Part shown: one piece after another, positions 17,574 to 25,042 of the stretch
How the letters are laid out: each line of letters starts with the position of its first letter
How positions within the stretch are numbered: position 1 is the first letter of the stretch
IMG/VR virus record: IMGVR_UViG_3300023481_000007
Span: 1-31,547 of that record
Direction: 5' to 3' (one strand)
DNA: 31,547 nt
DNA from: a virus
Position numbers and translations under genes: made by a program
The notes under the pieces: model-generated
What the model saw: the letters and a program-made list of their open reading frames with translations, nothing else
Databases searched by the model: none
What the model was told of the DNA's origin: nothing

Positions 17574-18274
17574 TAGAATCCCTCCCTATGAACCATATAC
17601 TTAGAAGTAATATAAGCTTTAACAATACCACTTCTAACAATATCTTCTACCTCAAAGTTGGTCTCAGCGAACCAATTATCCATACTCTCTAGAACCTCTA
17701 CAAACTTATAAACATCCAGATCCTTAGATTTGGTTAAGTCAGTTTGAAAGAAGTCACCACAGAAGAGTATCTTGGAACCCTTACCCAACCTAGTAACAAT
17801 ACTATCGGCCTCATGGGCTGTAAAGTTCTGAAACTCATCTGCAATAACCACTGTGTGATCTAACGTAACACCTCTTACATATGACGTAGTTAAGAAGGTA
17901 ATCAAACCATGTTTCTTAAGTATCTCATATGCATCTCCTCTACCGAACAGGTCAGTACAAACCTGCTTATAGGGTAACTCATAGACCTCACCTTTCTCAT
18001 CTAAGCCTCCTGGTAGGAAACCTAGATCTCTAGTAGGTACAGCAGACCTAACAATAACAATTCTATTTAAATCACTGTTTGTAGTTATCTCTTCTAAAGC
18101 CTTAAACAAGGCTAAGAAGGTCTTACCTGTACCTGGGTAACCAATTAAAACTTGGCTCTTACCACTGTCATAGTTCTCGAAGAACTCTTCCTGTGCACCT
18201 GTCATTGGTTGTATATCTCTAAGACTAAGGTTCAGTTTTGCAATCATGTCTGAACCTCTCTTTTTTCTCTTCAT
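17573..18274 (-). CDS. phoH: PhoH-like ATPase
   Basis: 233 residues. Walker A is GYPGTGKT (residues 45-52) and Walker B is VVIADEFQN with D146-E147. The SAVPTRDLGFLPG stretch (about 77-89) and the C-terminal SGIVKAYI are typical of PhoH proteins. A preceding QPMTGAQEEFFENY supplies the adenine-recognition Q motif. PhoH is widespread in marine phages; its exact task is unsettled (RNA-related NTPase, phosphate stress). An in-frame ATG at residue 10 (MIAKLNLSL) is a possible alternative start. The annotated start overlaps the upstream stop (TAATG) and follows AAAGGATCAT. Confidence 0.93.
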   Translation of the reverse strand: MKRKKRGSDMIAKLNLSLRDIQPMTGAQEEFFENYDSGKSQVLIGYPGTGKTFLALFKALEEITTNSDLNRIVIVRSAVPTRDLGFLPGGLDEKGEVYELPYKQVCTDLFGRGDAYEILKKHGLITFLTTSYVRGVTLDHTVVIADEFQNFTAHEADSIVTRLGKGSKILFCGDFFQTDLTKSKDLDVYKFVEVLESMDNWFAETNFEVEDIVRSGIVKAYITSKYMVHREGF

Positions 18275-18483
18275 TAATGATCCTTTGTACTTAAATTAGT
18301 AACATTAGTCATAGACCAAGTATCCAAATTCCACTCCCTCTTAACTATGTCATAAAGTGTTAAATAACATAAAGCTAAGAGTTCATCTTCCTCATTGATT
18401 GTGCCGTCTGTTAAGGTGACAGCCCAATACTTGGCCACATCAGTTAAATCTATATTTGTTATGACTCTCTCGTCCTCTTCCAT
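18274..18483 (-). CDS. Small acidic hypothetical protein
   Basis: 69 residues behind AAGGAAGTT, joined to phoH by a TAATG overlap. It is acidic at both ends of a mixed core (VAKYWAVTLTDGTINEEDELLALCYLTLYDIVKREW). There are no recognised motifs. The strict coupling suggests expression in proportion to PhoH. Confidence 0.7.
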   Translation of the reverse strand: MEEDERVITNIDLTDVAKYWAVTLTDGTINEEDELLALCYLTLYDIVKREWNLDTWSMTNVTNLSTKDH

Positions 18484-18490
18484 AACTTCC

Positions 18491-18667
18491 TTATCTCAGT
18501 GAGCCACTATGACCTCCTCCCCCAGGACGGATCATAAAGTTGGCAGTAAATATCTTGTTTGTAGTTCCTTCACACTTATTACAAACACCCTCTAAATCTC
18601 TGTCATCCATCCTTCTCTGTTCATCTTGGACATGATCACATTTCTCACATTTATATGTATATGTCAT
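18491..18667 (-). CDS. FmdB-type small zinc-ribbon protein
   Basis: 58 residues. The N terminus MTYTYKCEKC begins with the beta strand and first C-x2-C (residues 7 and 10) of FmdB family ribbons. The second C-x2-C (residues 29 and 32) lies in VCNKCEG, followed by a Gly-rich tail (RPGGGGHSG). FmdB-like ribbons in phages are thought to act as small regulators or accessory factors; no target is visible here. The gene overlaps the end of the upstream ORF by 17 bases. Four correctly spaced cysteines make the ribbon call good; the role is unknown. Confidence 0.8.
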   Translation of the reverse strand: MTYTYKCEKCDHVQDEQRRMDDRDLEGVCNKCEGTTNKIFTANFMIRPGGGGHSGSLR

Positions 18668-18965
18668 CTTCCATCCTCTTGTTATATAAGTTCAGATTCT
18701 TCTTCTTGTCTTCTTCAGTAGGATTGTCCATTATGTAGTCATCATGTGGTGGGTAGTGTATACCTTCATTCCCATTCTGACCTATAACATCAATCCTCTC
18801 TTCATCCCACTCCCCCTCCTGTGGACCAAACCTAGTACCTTGTCTAAAACGTATCATACCCATACCTTCCTTAACAGCATGATTGATACCTATCTTAGCA
18901 AACATAGCAACTTCTGAATCATCTAGTTCTATAAACAAACCACTGTCATCTTCTTTTATATCCAT
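18651..18965 (-). CDS. Hypothetical acidic protein
   Basis: 104 residues behind TTGGAGTTGAT. It is acidic, with MDIKEDDSGLFIELDDSEVAMFAKIGINHAVKEGM resembling a small mixed alpha/beta fold, then a polar tail ending in DDIYI. No cysteine or catalytic motif. It sits between a coiled-coil mini-protein and the FmdB ribbon. I do not recognise it. Confidence 0.75.
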   Translation of the reverse strand: MDIKEDDSGLFIELDDSEVAMFAKIGINHAVKEGMGMIRFRQGTRFGPQEGEWDEERIDVIGQNGNEGIHYPPHDDYIMDNPTEEDKKKNLNLYNKRMEDDIYI

Positions 18966-18968
18966 ATA

Positions 18969-19148
18969 TCAACTCCAATAACCGAACAGGAAATCATCCC
19001 CGTTATCCACCCTATCTTTCCCTTGTTTTCTAATTACAATACAAAGGTCTGCATACCTACGACCTAGTATTTCATTCTCATTCTCTAAGTCCTTCAACTT
19101 GCTCTCTAATTCCCCATAAGTAGGAATCTTAGGTATCTTGTTACTCAA
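18969..19148 (-). CDS. Small coiled-coil protein with TTG start
   Basis: 59 residues. The TTG start overlaps the stop of the preceding reading frame (TTGAGTAA), and the stop lies four bases before the next ATG. Residues 12-31 (GELESKLKDLENENEILGRR) form a clear short coiled coil. The tail ends FLFGYWS. The clean reading frame filling the gap and the heptads support a real gene. The non-ATG start is inferred from the overlap. Confidence 0.6.
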   Translation of the reverse strand: MSNKIPKIPTYGELESKLKDLENENEILGRRYADLCIVIRKQGKDRVDNGDDFLFGYWS

Positions 19149-19266
19149 TTAACCATCTCCAAAGTAAGTAGTACCCCCAGCACATTAAGAACAGTGAGGG
19201 TATTTGTATAGCATAGAATATGACCCAATACAGAGACTGCTTTAGGTCATAACGACTAAGCGACAG
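19141..19266 (-). CDS. Tiny membrane protein, possible CTG start
   Basis: Open frame of about 41 codons ending at 19141, with a convincing membrane segment (SLYWVIFYAIQIPSLFLMCWGYYLLWRW) preceded by a basic S-R-Y-D-L-K-Q. No ATG, GTG or TTG precedes this segment in frame. The first reasonable start is CTG at 19266, inside the end of the upstream 38-residue ORF, with GGGGACAGG upstream. An internal ATG would leave only 14 residues. The protein could instead arise by frameshift from the upstream gene. It is reported because the hydrophobic profile is too good to ignore. Confidence 0.45.
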   Translation of the reverse strand: MSLSRYDLKQSLYWVIFYAIQIPSLFLMCWGYYLLWRWLIE

Positions 19267-19372
19267 GTGTAGGTGCCTGTCCCCAGATCACTGCTGCAAT
19301 AACGATAGATACAACTGCTACTGTCTTTAAGAAACTCTTATTCTCTTCAAACATCTTCTTTAACTCATCCAT
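19256..19372 (-). CDS. Small single-span membrane protein
   Basis: 38 residues with an excellent AAAGGAGAAAGAAG site. The N terminus is charged (MDELKKMFEENKSF), followed by a hydrophobic helix (LKTVAVVSIVIAAVIWG) and a short PTPVA tail. It has one membrane span with no lipobox. It lies directly downstream of the lipoprotein gene. Function unknown; its size and topology are like small phage membrane effectors. Confidence 0.65.
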   Translation of the reverse strand: MDELKKMFEENKSFLKTVAVVSIVIAAVIWGQAPTPVA

Positions 19373-19384
19373 CTTCTTTCTCCT

Positions 19385-19570
19385 TTAATATTCTGTAAGT
19401 TTTACATAAGTAGTATATGAACCATCATCATTCAACGTATAACTATACGTATTAGGGTTAATCACTACATTCCAACCATTGTTCACCCTTTCTTTTACAT
19501 CATAGAATGAACACCCTGTAATCGTAACCAATACTGATACGATTGCAATTCCTTTTATAACATTTACCAT
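19385..19570 (-). CDS. Small lipoprotein
   Basis: 61 residues from the ATG at 19570, which has GGAG ten bases upstream within the nrdB end; a TTG at 19576 is a weaker alternative. The signal peptide MVNVIKGIAIVSVLVTITG is followed by Cys20 in a lipobox (TITG-C). The mature part is about 40 residues and beta-rich (WNVVINPNTYSYTLNDDGSYTTYVKL). It overlaps the nrdB stop by seven bases. An envelope lipoprotein co-expressed with replication genes could act in superinfection exclusion or host-envelope change, but this is inference. Confidence 0.7.
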   Translation of the reverse strand: MVNVIKGIAIVSVLVTITGCSFYDVKERVNNGWNVVINPNTYSYTLNDDGSYTTYVKLTEY

Positions 19571-20517
19571 CCCCAATTATCTCCTTCTAAACCTGCAGCA
19601 GAGTAATCAGTGACCGTCCCTTCAAAGAAGTTCTTGAAACTATCCCCTGCTACAATCCAATCAACCCACTCTAGTGGATTATCCTTTACACCCCAATTAG
19701 GCTTTAACCCTAACTGAATTAACCTTCTATCTGCTAAGTATCTGATGTAATCTTTGACTTGACCTTTTTCAAGACCCTCGACACTTCCCATTGAATAAGT
19801 AAGATCGATAACTTTGTCTTCAAGCTTGACAGCTTCTCTGAACATTTTGTATACATCTTTCTTAAACTCGTCTGTAACGATTCTACGATGTTCATTTGTA
19901 AACTCCCTAAACAACTTAGTCATACCTTCGACATGTTTTGTTTCATCTCTGATAGACCATTCAACAACTTCACACATACCTTTCATCTTACCAAATCTTT
20001 GATAGTTCAATAACATCACAAAGGCCGAGAACAACGACATCCCTTCATTGACACAAGTTTGTGCCATAGCCTTTCCTAAACCATGCAGTGTACTTGTGTC
20101 ATTGTCTTGCATAAACTCAATCTTCTTAACCATCTCTTTATATTCAAGAAATGCAGAATATTCACTATCGGGGAACCCCAATGTATCTGTAAGTAAAGCA
20201 TACGCTCTCTGGTGTGTACCTTCCCTATTAGCAAAAGACAACAACATATTACGTATCTCATTGTTCTTAAACTTAGGGATAAATAAGTCACAGTAGTTCT
20301 GTGCTACTTGCACATCTGATTGTGTAAACAACCTTAAGATCTGGGTAATATGATTCTTCTCAACCTTACTGATAGTACCATTCTTCCATTGATCTACATC
20401 TTCCTGTAACTTTAATTCCCAAGTACCCCAGTGGATCTTCTCATGATCCTCAGCCATTTCCATAGCCCAAGGGTATTTAAAAGGCTTATAAAACCTCGAT
20501 TCCTCCATTGTACTCAT
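19564..20517 (-). CDS. nrdB: Ribonucleotide reductase class I small subunit
   Basis: 317 residues. The metal-ligand set is complete: D68, E99 and H102 (in REGTHQRAY), E158 (NEGMSLF), E192 and H195 (RDETKH). Y106 stands where the E. coli radical tyrosine Y122 stands: the D-to-E distance (31) and E-to-Y distance (7) match. This supports a tyrosyl-radical class I enzyme and argues against the tyrosine-free subclasses. The C-terminal tail (DYSAAGLEGDNWGW) would bind NrdA. With NrdA it makes deoxynucleotides from host ribonucleotides for phage DNA synthesis. It overlaps the upstream small ORF by four bases. Confidence 0.95.
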   Translation of the reverse strand: MSTMEESRFYKPFKYPWAMEMAEDHEKIHWGTWELKLQEDVDQWKNGTISKVEKNHITQILRLFTQSDVQVAQNYCDLFIPKFKNNEIRNMLLSFANREGTHQRAYALLTDTLGFPDSEYSAFLEYKEMVKKIEFMQDNDTSTLHGLGKAMAQTCVNEGMSLFSAFVMLLNYQRFGKMKGMCEVVEWSIRDETKHVEGMTKLFREFTNEHRRIVTDEFKKDVYKMFREAVKLEDKVIDLTYSMGSVEGLEKGQVKDYIRYLADRRLIQLGLKPNWGVKDNPLEWVDWIVAGDSFKNFFEGTVTDYSAAGLEGDNWGW

Positions 20518-20702
20518 TGTGAATCCTCCTTCACATCTGTGCTCCCCTCTAGCTCTATGCTAAATTTATTATGTACCCAAGCATATAAACTTTCATCACT
20601 TTCACATACCCATTGCTCAACCCTCTCAGCAGGTGGGCGGACTTCACTAATGATGTAACCATTCTCTACCTTTCTTAAAATTACCTCTGTTAAATTAATC
20701 AT
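20514..20702 (-). CDS. Small hypothetical protein between nrdA and nrdB
   Basis: 62 residues behind AAAGGGGAACACA, overlapping the nrdB start by four bases (ATGA). The sequence (MINLTEVILRKVENGYIISE...) looks like a small alpha/beta domain with one Cys, then an acidic tail. It is not glutaredoxin-like: no CxxC. Unknown function. Confidence 0.7.
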   Translation of the reverse strand: MINLTEVILRKVENGYIISEVRPPAERVEQWVCESDESLYAWVHNKFSIELEGSTDVKEDSQ

Positions 20703-20714
20703 TGTGTTCCCCTT

Positions 20715-20900
20715 TTAATATCCATCAGTCCCTTCTCCCATCTCCTCCTCCTTAGCATAAACATAAAACTCTTGCCCATCCACCTTCCAAGAGGCCCAGT
20801 GAGTGTGGGGCTGACAATCACTTTGTAATACCCACTCCCCATCTAACACTTTTTGAAATAACTCTTGGTACTTGACTAAACCCTTCCCATTCCTATGCAT
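20715..20900 (-). CDS. Small hypothetical protein downstream of nrdA
   Basis: 61 residues behind TTAGGGGAATACA. It has several aromatic residues (DGEWVLQSDCQPHTHWASWKVDGQEFYVYAK) in a compact beta-type core with an acidic end. One cysteine, no CxxC. The family is not recognised. The same type of ribosome-binding site (AGGGGAA) as the next gene suggests matched translation. Confidence 0.7.
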   Translation of the reverse strand: MHRNGKGLVKYQELFQKVLDGEWVLQSDCQPHTHWASWKVDGQEFYVYAKEEEMGEGTDGY

Positions 20901-20913
20901 TGTATTCCCCTAA

Positions 20914-22695
20914 TTATCCTTGACAACTCATACACTCATCGCTTTCTGCAAAGTCCTGTAGTGCTATTCTTTCTACCTTTTGCCCTACTTGTTCAGCAGT
21001 ATGTCCTGTTGAAGTTCTTAAGTAATACAGACCCTTAAGCTTATCTTTCCAAGCCTTAAGATGTACCTTATTAACTACAGCCTTATCACTGCCAGCAGGA
21101 AAGAATAAGTTAACACTCTGACCCTGACAGATAAACTCCTGTCTTTGTGCAGCATGTTCAACAACCCATTCCTGATCTAACTCAAAAGCAGTCTTAAAGA
21201 CATCCTTCTCCCAATCAGTTAAGTAATCCAACTGTTGTACCGAACCCTCATGGTGAATAACATTCTTCCACTCTTTAGCAAGCCAATCTTGATCCTTACC
21301 TAGTCTAAGTCTGTGCTCTTCCATAACCTTCTCTAAGTGCTTATTCTTAATCAAATGAGCACCTACTCTAGTCCTATGTGTAAATGCATTAGACTTGAGT
21401 GGCTCTATTGAAGGTGACGTACCTAAGATCATCCCACTGTTGGCATTAGGTGCCACAGCTAGTAAGTGTGAGTTGCGTCTACCTGTTCCTTCACCGAAGA
21501 GGTACTCTCCTCTAGTCTCAGCTAAGGCCTCAGTACAAGCTACAGCCTGCTCTTTAATTGTCTTAAACATACGTCTGTTATGACTTGTAGCCATACCACT
21601 CTCAAAGGGCACATTCTTCGATTGTAGGTATGAATGGAACCCCATTGCACCTAGCCCTAGACTACGCTCAGTAAGTGCCGAATGAACGGCCTTCTTGAGC
21701 ACCTCAGGGGCATCGTTAACGAACGAAGTCAGTACATTATCTAACATAGTCACTAAGTCACCTACTAGAGATGTGTCTTTCCACTCATCAAACTTTTCAA
21801 GATTGACAGAAGACAAACAACACACGGCTGTTCTTTCCGCATCTGTCGGTAGATGAATTTCATTGCAGAGATTCGAGCCTTTAATCGAGAGACCATGATC
21901 TTTTAGTGCTTGCGGAAGATGTCTGTTAGCTTCATCAATGAAGTTAAGGTACGGTTCACCCGTTCTGAAACGAACTTCGAGAATTCTCTGCCACAGATCC
22001 CTAGCAGGAACCATATCACGTACAGAACCATCATGAGGGTCAACAAGATCCCACATACCACCAGTAATAACGGTATCCATAAAATCATCAGTAATGTTGA
22101 TAGCATTGTTAAGGTTAAAGCACTTACGGTTTGGATCCCCTCCCGTAGGGACTCTAATGTTAAGAAACTCGATAATGTCTGGGTGACTGACTGCCATATA
22201 CGCTGCATAACTTCCCTTCCTTGTTTGACCTTGTTTATAAGCTGTCATTGCTGAATCAGCTACTTTAATGAATGGTATTGGTGATGGTGCCTTATCACTT
22301 ACTGCACGTACATCTGACCAATGGCCCCCGACCCCACCGCCCTTAACACTGAGCCAAGCCAGCTCTGATTGGTGCTCAATAAGACCATCAAGAGTGTCAG
22401 GTATGTAAGAGAGAAAACAAGAAATAGGTAATCCTTTAGCTTGCTCTCCTTCAGACGGAGCGTTAGACAATACAGGACTACTAAACATAAACCAACCGTT
22501 ACTGACAGCATCATATAACCTCTGTGCTAGACTTAAATCACCATCACAATAGGCCACTGAGGCTCTAGCGTAGGCCTCCTGTGGACTCTTCTCCTTCCCC
22601 CTTAGATAGTACCCTTTAACAAGCTCCCTTGACTGTTCGGTCATTACCTTGTCCTTAGTACGATCTATAGTTATTCCTAAGTACTCAGTCTTCAT
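20914..22695 (-). CDS. nrdA: Ribonucleotide reductase class I large subunit
   Basis: 593 residues, shorter than E. coli NrdA (761) because the N-terminal ATP-cone is absent, so dATP feedback through that domain is not expected. Active-site Cys93 (LPISCFLSY), the radical-site trio N275-L-C277-N-E279 (N437, C439 and E441 in E. coli) and Cys292/293 (VCCLSSVNLE) are present. A C-terminal C-x2-C (ECMSCQG, about 588-591) is the redox-relay tail regenerated by thioredoxin or glutaredoxin. The paired radical-transfer tyrosines appear in LKGLYYLRT. The start overlaps the upstream stop (ATGA) behind GAGGATTTTGA. Confidence 0.96.
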   Translation of the reverse strand: MKTEYLGITIDRTKDKVMTEQSRELVKGYYLRGKEKSPQEAYARASVAYCDGDLSLAQRLYDAVSNGWFMFSSPVLSNAPSEGEQAKGLPISCFLSYIPDTLDGLIEHQSELAWLSVKGGGVGGHWSDVRAVSDKAPSPIPFIKVADSAMTAYKQGQTRKGSYAAYMAVSHPDIIEFLNIRVPTGGDPNRKCFNLNNAINITDDFMDTVITGGMWDLVDPHDGSVRDMVPARDLWQRILEVRFRTGEPYLNFIDEANRHLPQALKDHGLSIKGSNLCNEIHLPTDAERTAVCCLSSVNLEKFDEWKDTSLVGDLVTMLDNVLTSFVNDAPEVLKKAVHSALTERSLGLGAMGFHSYLQSKNVPFESGMATSHNRRMFKTIKEQAVACTEALAETRGEYLFGEGTGRRNSHLLAVAPNANSGMILGTSPSIEPLKSNAFTHRTRVGAHLIKNKHLEKVMEEHRLRLGKDQDWLAKEWKNVIHHEGSVQQLDYLTDWEKDVFKTAFELDQEWVVEHAAQRQEFICQGQSVNLFFPAGSDKAVVNKVHLKAWKDKLKGLYYLRTSTGHTAEQVGQKVERIALQDFAESDECMSCQG

Positions 22696-22901
22696 TCAAA
22701 ATCCTCAGGTTCTATTCTTATATCCAACATCTCTATACCCTCATCATCATAGCTAGACTCATATGTGAGCCTCCCCTCATTGTGCATCTGTACAGCATCT
22801 ATTAGACCCCTGTCGTATGCGTTGCCATTAGACCAATGTGTGTACCATGCACCTAATGCACATACTGCTACTAACAGCTCCCACATAAACGTCTCACTCA
22901 T
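22692..22901 (-). CDS. Small membrane-anchored hypothetical protein
   Basis: 69 residues, starting behind AAAGGGGGAGATT inside the upstream 58-codon ORF and overlapping nrdA by four bases. Residues 5-21 (FMWELLVAVCALGAWYTHW) form a single membrane segment, and the rest is acidic and cytoplasmic or periplasmic. No known motif. Confidence 0.7.
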   Translation of the reverse strand: MSETFMWELLVAVCALGAWYTHWSNGNAYDRGLIDAVQMHNEGRLTYESSYDDEGIEMLDIRIEPEDFE

Positions 22902-23070
22902 AATCTCCCCCTTTATATTTTGATATTCTCTTGAAACCCATCTCTTTTAGAAGTTGCAATGTGGTCTCCATACTGAGATATAACTCCCAATCTTCACCTC
23001 TCTCACATCTACCCTTCATATCAGACATACGTACAAGTGCCTCATCTATACATATAGAATCACTTTCCAT
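22894..23070 (-). CDS. Small overlapping hypothetical protein after DNA polymerase
   Basis: 58 residues (MESDSICIDEALVRMSDMKGRCERGEDWELYLSMETT... in part). The ATG shares one base with the DNA polymerase stop (TGATG), and the end overlaps the next gene by eight bases, so it completes an unbroken coupled chain from polymerase to nrdA. It looks helical and charged, with two cysteines. Function unknown. Confidence 0.65.
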   Translation of the reverse strand: MESDSICIDEALVRMSDMKGRCERGEDWELYLSMETTLQLLKEMGFKRISKYKGGDYE

Positions 23071-25034
23071 CAGTGTATCTCATACCAATTGTTTCCTATT
23101 TTAGAACTACCATCCATCCTACAGTTAAAACCTAAGTTCTCTCCTGCCTCAGTAGCCGTCTCTTCTAATAATTTAGCCAACCTATTTGCATCATCAGGAT
23201 GACACTCGAAGTTCTGCTCATCATGCATAACAGCAAGAAGATTACATCTTAGTCCTTCCTTCTTAATCCTCTTATCTGACACACACATCCACTCTTTAGT
23301 AAGTGTAGCTTCATCACCTTGTAATCTATAGTTAAGTATCTTATGGTCAGAGTCTACTTGTATCTTCTTACCATCTTGTAACTTGATAAACTTCTTACCA
23401 GAAGCCTTGTACTGTCTCTTAAGTTTGTTAATCAACGTACTTAGAGCAGGTAGGTTGTTAAGGAATTTACTCTTAAGCTTCCTACCGTCCCTAGAGTTAC
23501 CACCGACAATAGTCCCAATCTTAGCATCACCAGATCCAAACAACATTGCATAGATAAACGTCTTACTGTTTGATCTACCACTTGATCTCTCTTGGCTATG
23601 TAAGTCCCAACTTGGATCAATCAGACCTGCTGATATACCATTAACTGTATGGATGTCAGTACCTTCAGATTCTTTACCTGTAAGTACAGTCTCAGAGTAA
23701 TCATCATCTTCCATTGCAGAAGCTAACAACCTCAACTGAGCAGAAGATAAATCACACCCTACTAAGACATCACCCCTAGGTGCTATGAATAGTTCTCTCA
23801 TTTCCTTACCGAAGACTGACTTAGCTCCTGGTACATTAACAAGTTTCCTATGTGACATACGACCTGTAGCAGTACCTAATGTAAATGGCACACACTCTAT
23901 TCTCGAATCATCCCTCATGACACCTAACCAACCTTTCTTATCATCCTTCATATTAAGAATGGTGTTTCTTCTGTGTCTGTAAATAGCATGTAGTGCCAGA
24001 TCTTTACCAATATTACCCTCAATAGACTCAAATGAATCCTCAGTAAGTTTGGCTGACGTTCTCTCCTTCTCACCATCCTCATTGATCTTCATATTCCACT
24101 GAGTAGGCTTCCACCCTTGAGTAAACAAGAACTTCTTTATCTCCGCAGTCTGGGTCATTTTAGTAGGTATGAACTCAACCCTACAGTATGGCCCACCTAT
24201 TAGATGGACATCCTCAGGTGATATATTAAACCACTTAGCTGTGTTACTGTGTATCTTACCTGCCTTCGTAAACAAGTTCGTCTTAGGCTCTCTCAACTTC
24301 TTAGAGTCTAGACCAACATCATACGAAACACCCTCAGTACCTAGTAACTTGTTACACTCTTCATTAGTAACCCAAGTGTCCTTACACTTAACAATGTTAG
24401 GCAGCAGAGGCTCTACTAGATTAGCTATTCTCTCTAACTCCCTATCTAAGAAGTTAATATGTCTCTCAGCCAACCTTCTATTAAACAACCAACCGTTCTT
24501 AACCTGTTGAGCACTAATAGAGGCAACCTTCATCTCTCTAAGCATAGTACTCTTAGGTATCTTAACGGTCTTCTGCTCCTTAATAAGGTGTCTATAGACT
24601 AGTACGTTAATACGTACATCCTCTATACACCTATGTAGCATACTTGGTTCCCACTCAGTCCATTGCTCTTGTTTAGGCTTAGGTACATCAAAGTACTCAC
24701 CCCAATTCTTAAGACTATGCCTACCTTGTGAGAACTTAAGTCTTCTATTGAAGTCCAACATTTGACTAAGTAAGAAGGTGTCAATAATCTTACCTTCTAA
24801 CTTTATACCGAACAACTTATCAAGAACAGGTAAGTCATACATTATTATGTTATGACCTATTAGTGTATCAGCGTCCTGTAGCATCTTAAGTCCATCAGAG
24901 ATACCCTTACAGCCCCTGTCGTGGTCTGAAAATACATAAGTCTTTTGGGTATCTAAGTCATAAGTCACAATACACCACAACCTATCGACTTCTTCCATGA
25001 GACCATTAGCCTCCAGATCAAATACTAATCTCAT
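23070..25034 (-). CDS. T7-type family A DNA polymerase
   Basis: 654 residues (T7 gp5: 704). The N-terminal 3'-5' exonuclease has D5 and E7 (FDLEANG) as in T7. Motif A is GCD428LSSAQ433LR, motif B R487SNSK491TFIY495AMLF499G, and motif C H604-D605-E. Y495 corresponds to T7 Y526 (E. coli F762), the tyrosine form. Two active-site positions differ from T7: E480 is Gln433 and Y530 is Phe499, residues that contact each other in the family. It replicates the phage genome with the primase-helicase and SSB encoded just upstream. Whether host thioredoxin is the processivity factor cannot be decided from sequence alone. Confidence 0.96.
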   Translation of the reverse strand: MRLVFDLEANGLMEEVDRLWCIVTYDLDTQKTYVFSDHDRGCKGISDGLKMLQDADTLIGHNIIMYDLPVLDKLFGIKLEGKIIDTFLLSQMLDFNRRLKFSQGRHSLKNWGEYFDVPKPKQEQWTEWEPSMLHRCIEDVRINVLVYRHLIKEQKTVKIPKSTMLREMKVASISAQQVKNGWLFNRRLAERHINFLDRELERIANLVEPLLPNIVKCKDTWVTNEECNKLLGTEGVSYDVGLDSKKLREPKTNLFTKAGKIHSNTAKWFNISPEDVHLIGGPYCRVEFIPTKMTQTAEIKKFLFTQGWKPTQWNMKINEDGEKERTSAKLTEDSFESIEGNIGKDLALHAIYRHRRNTILNMKDDKKGWLGVMRDDSRIECVPFTLGTATGRMSHRKLVNVPGAKSVFGKEMRELFIAPRGDVLVGCDLSSAQLRLLASAMEDDDYSETVLTGKESEGTDIHTVNGISAGLIDPSWDLHSQERSSGRSNSKTFIYAMLFGSGDAKIGTIVGGNSRDGRKLKSKFLNNLPALSTLINKLKRQYKASGKKFIKLQDGKKIQVDSDHKILNYRLQGDEATLTKEWMCVSDKRIKKEGLRCNLLAVMHDEQNFECHPDDANRLAKLLEETATEAGENLGFNCRMDGSSKIGNNWYEIH

Positions 25035-25042
25035 AAATCCCC

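Noticed and set aside
18500-18525. Minus-strand GTGGCTCACTGAGATAAGGA, similar to the phage promoter
   Set aside because: It lies inside the FmdB-like gene, lacks the CACCAAT core, and could be chance; kept only as a weak candidate.
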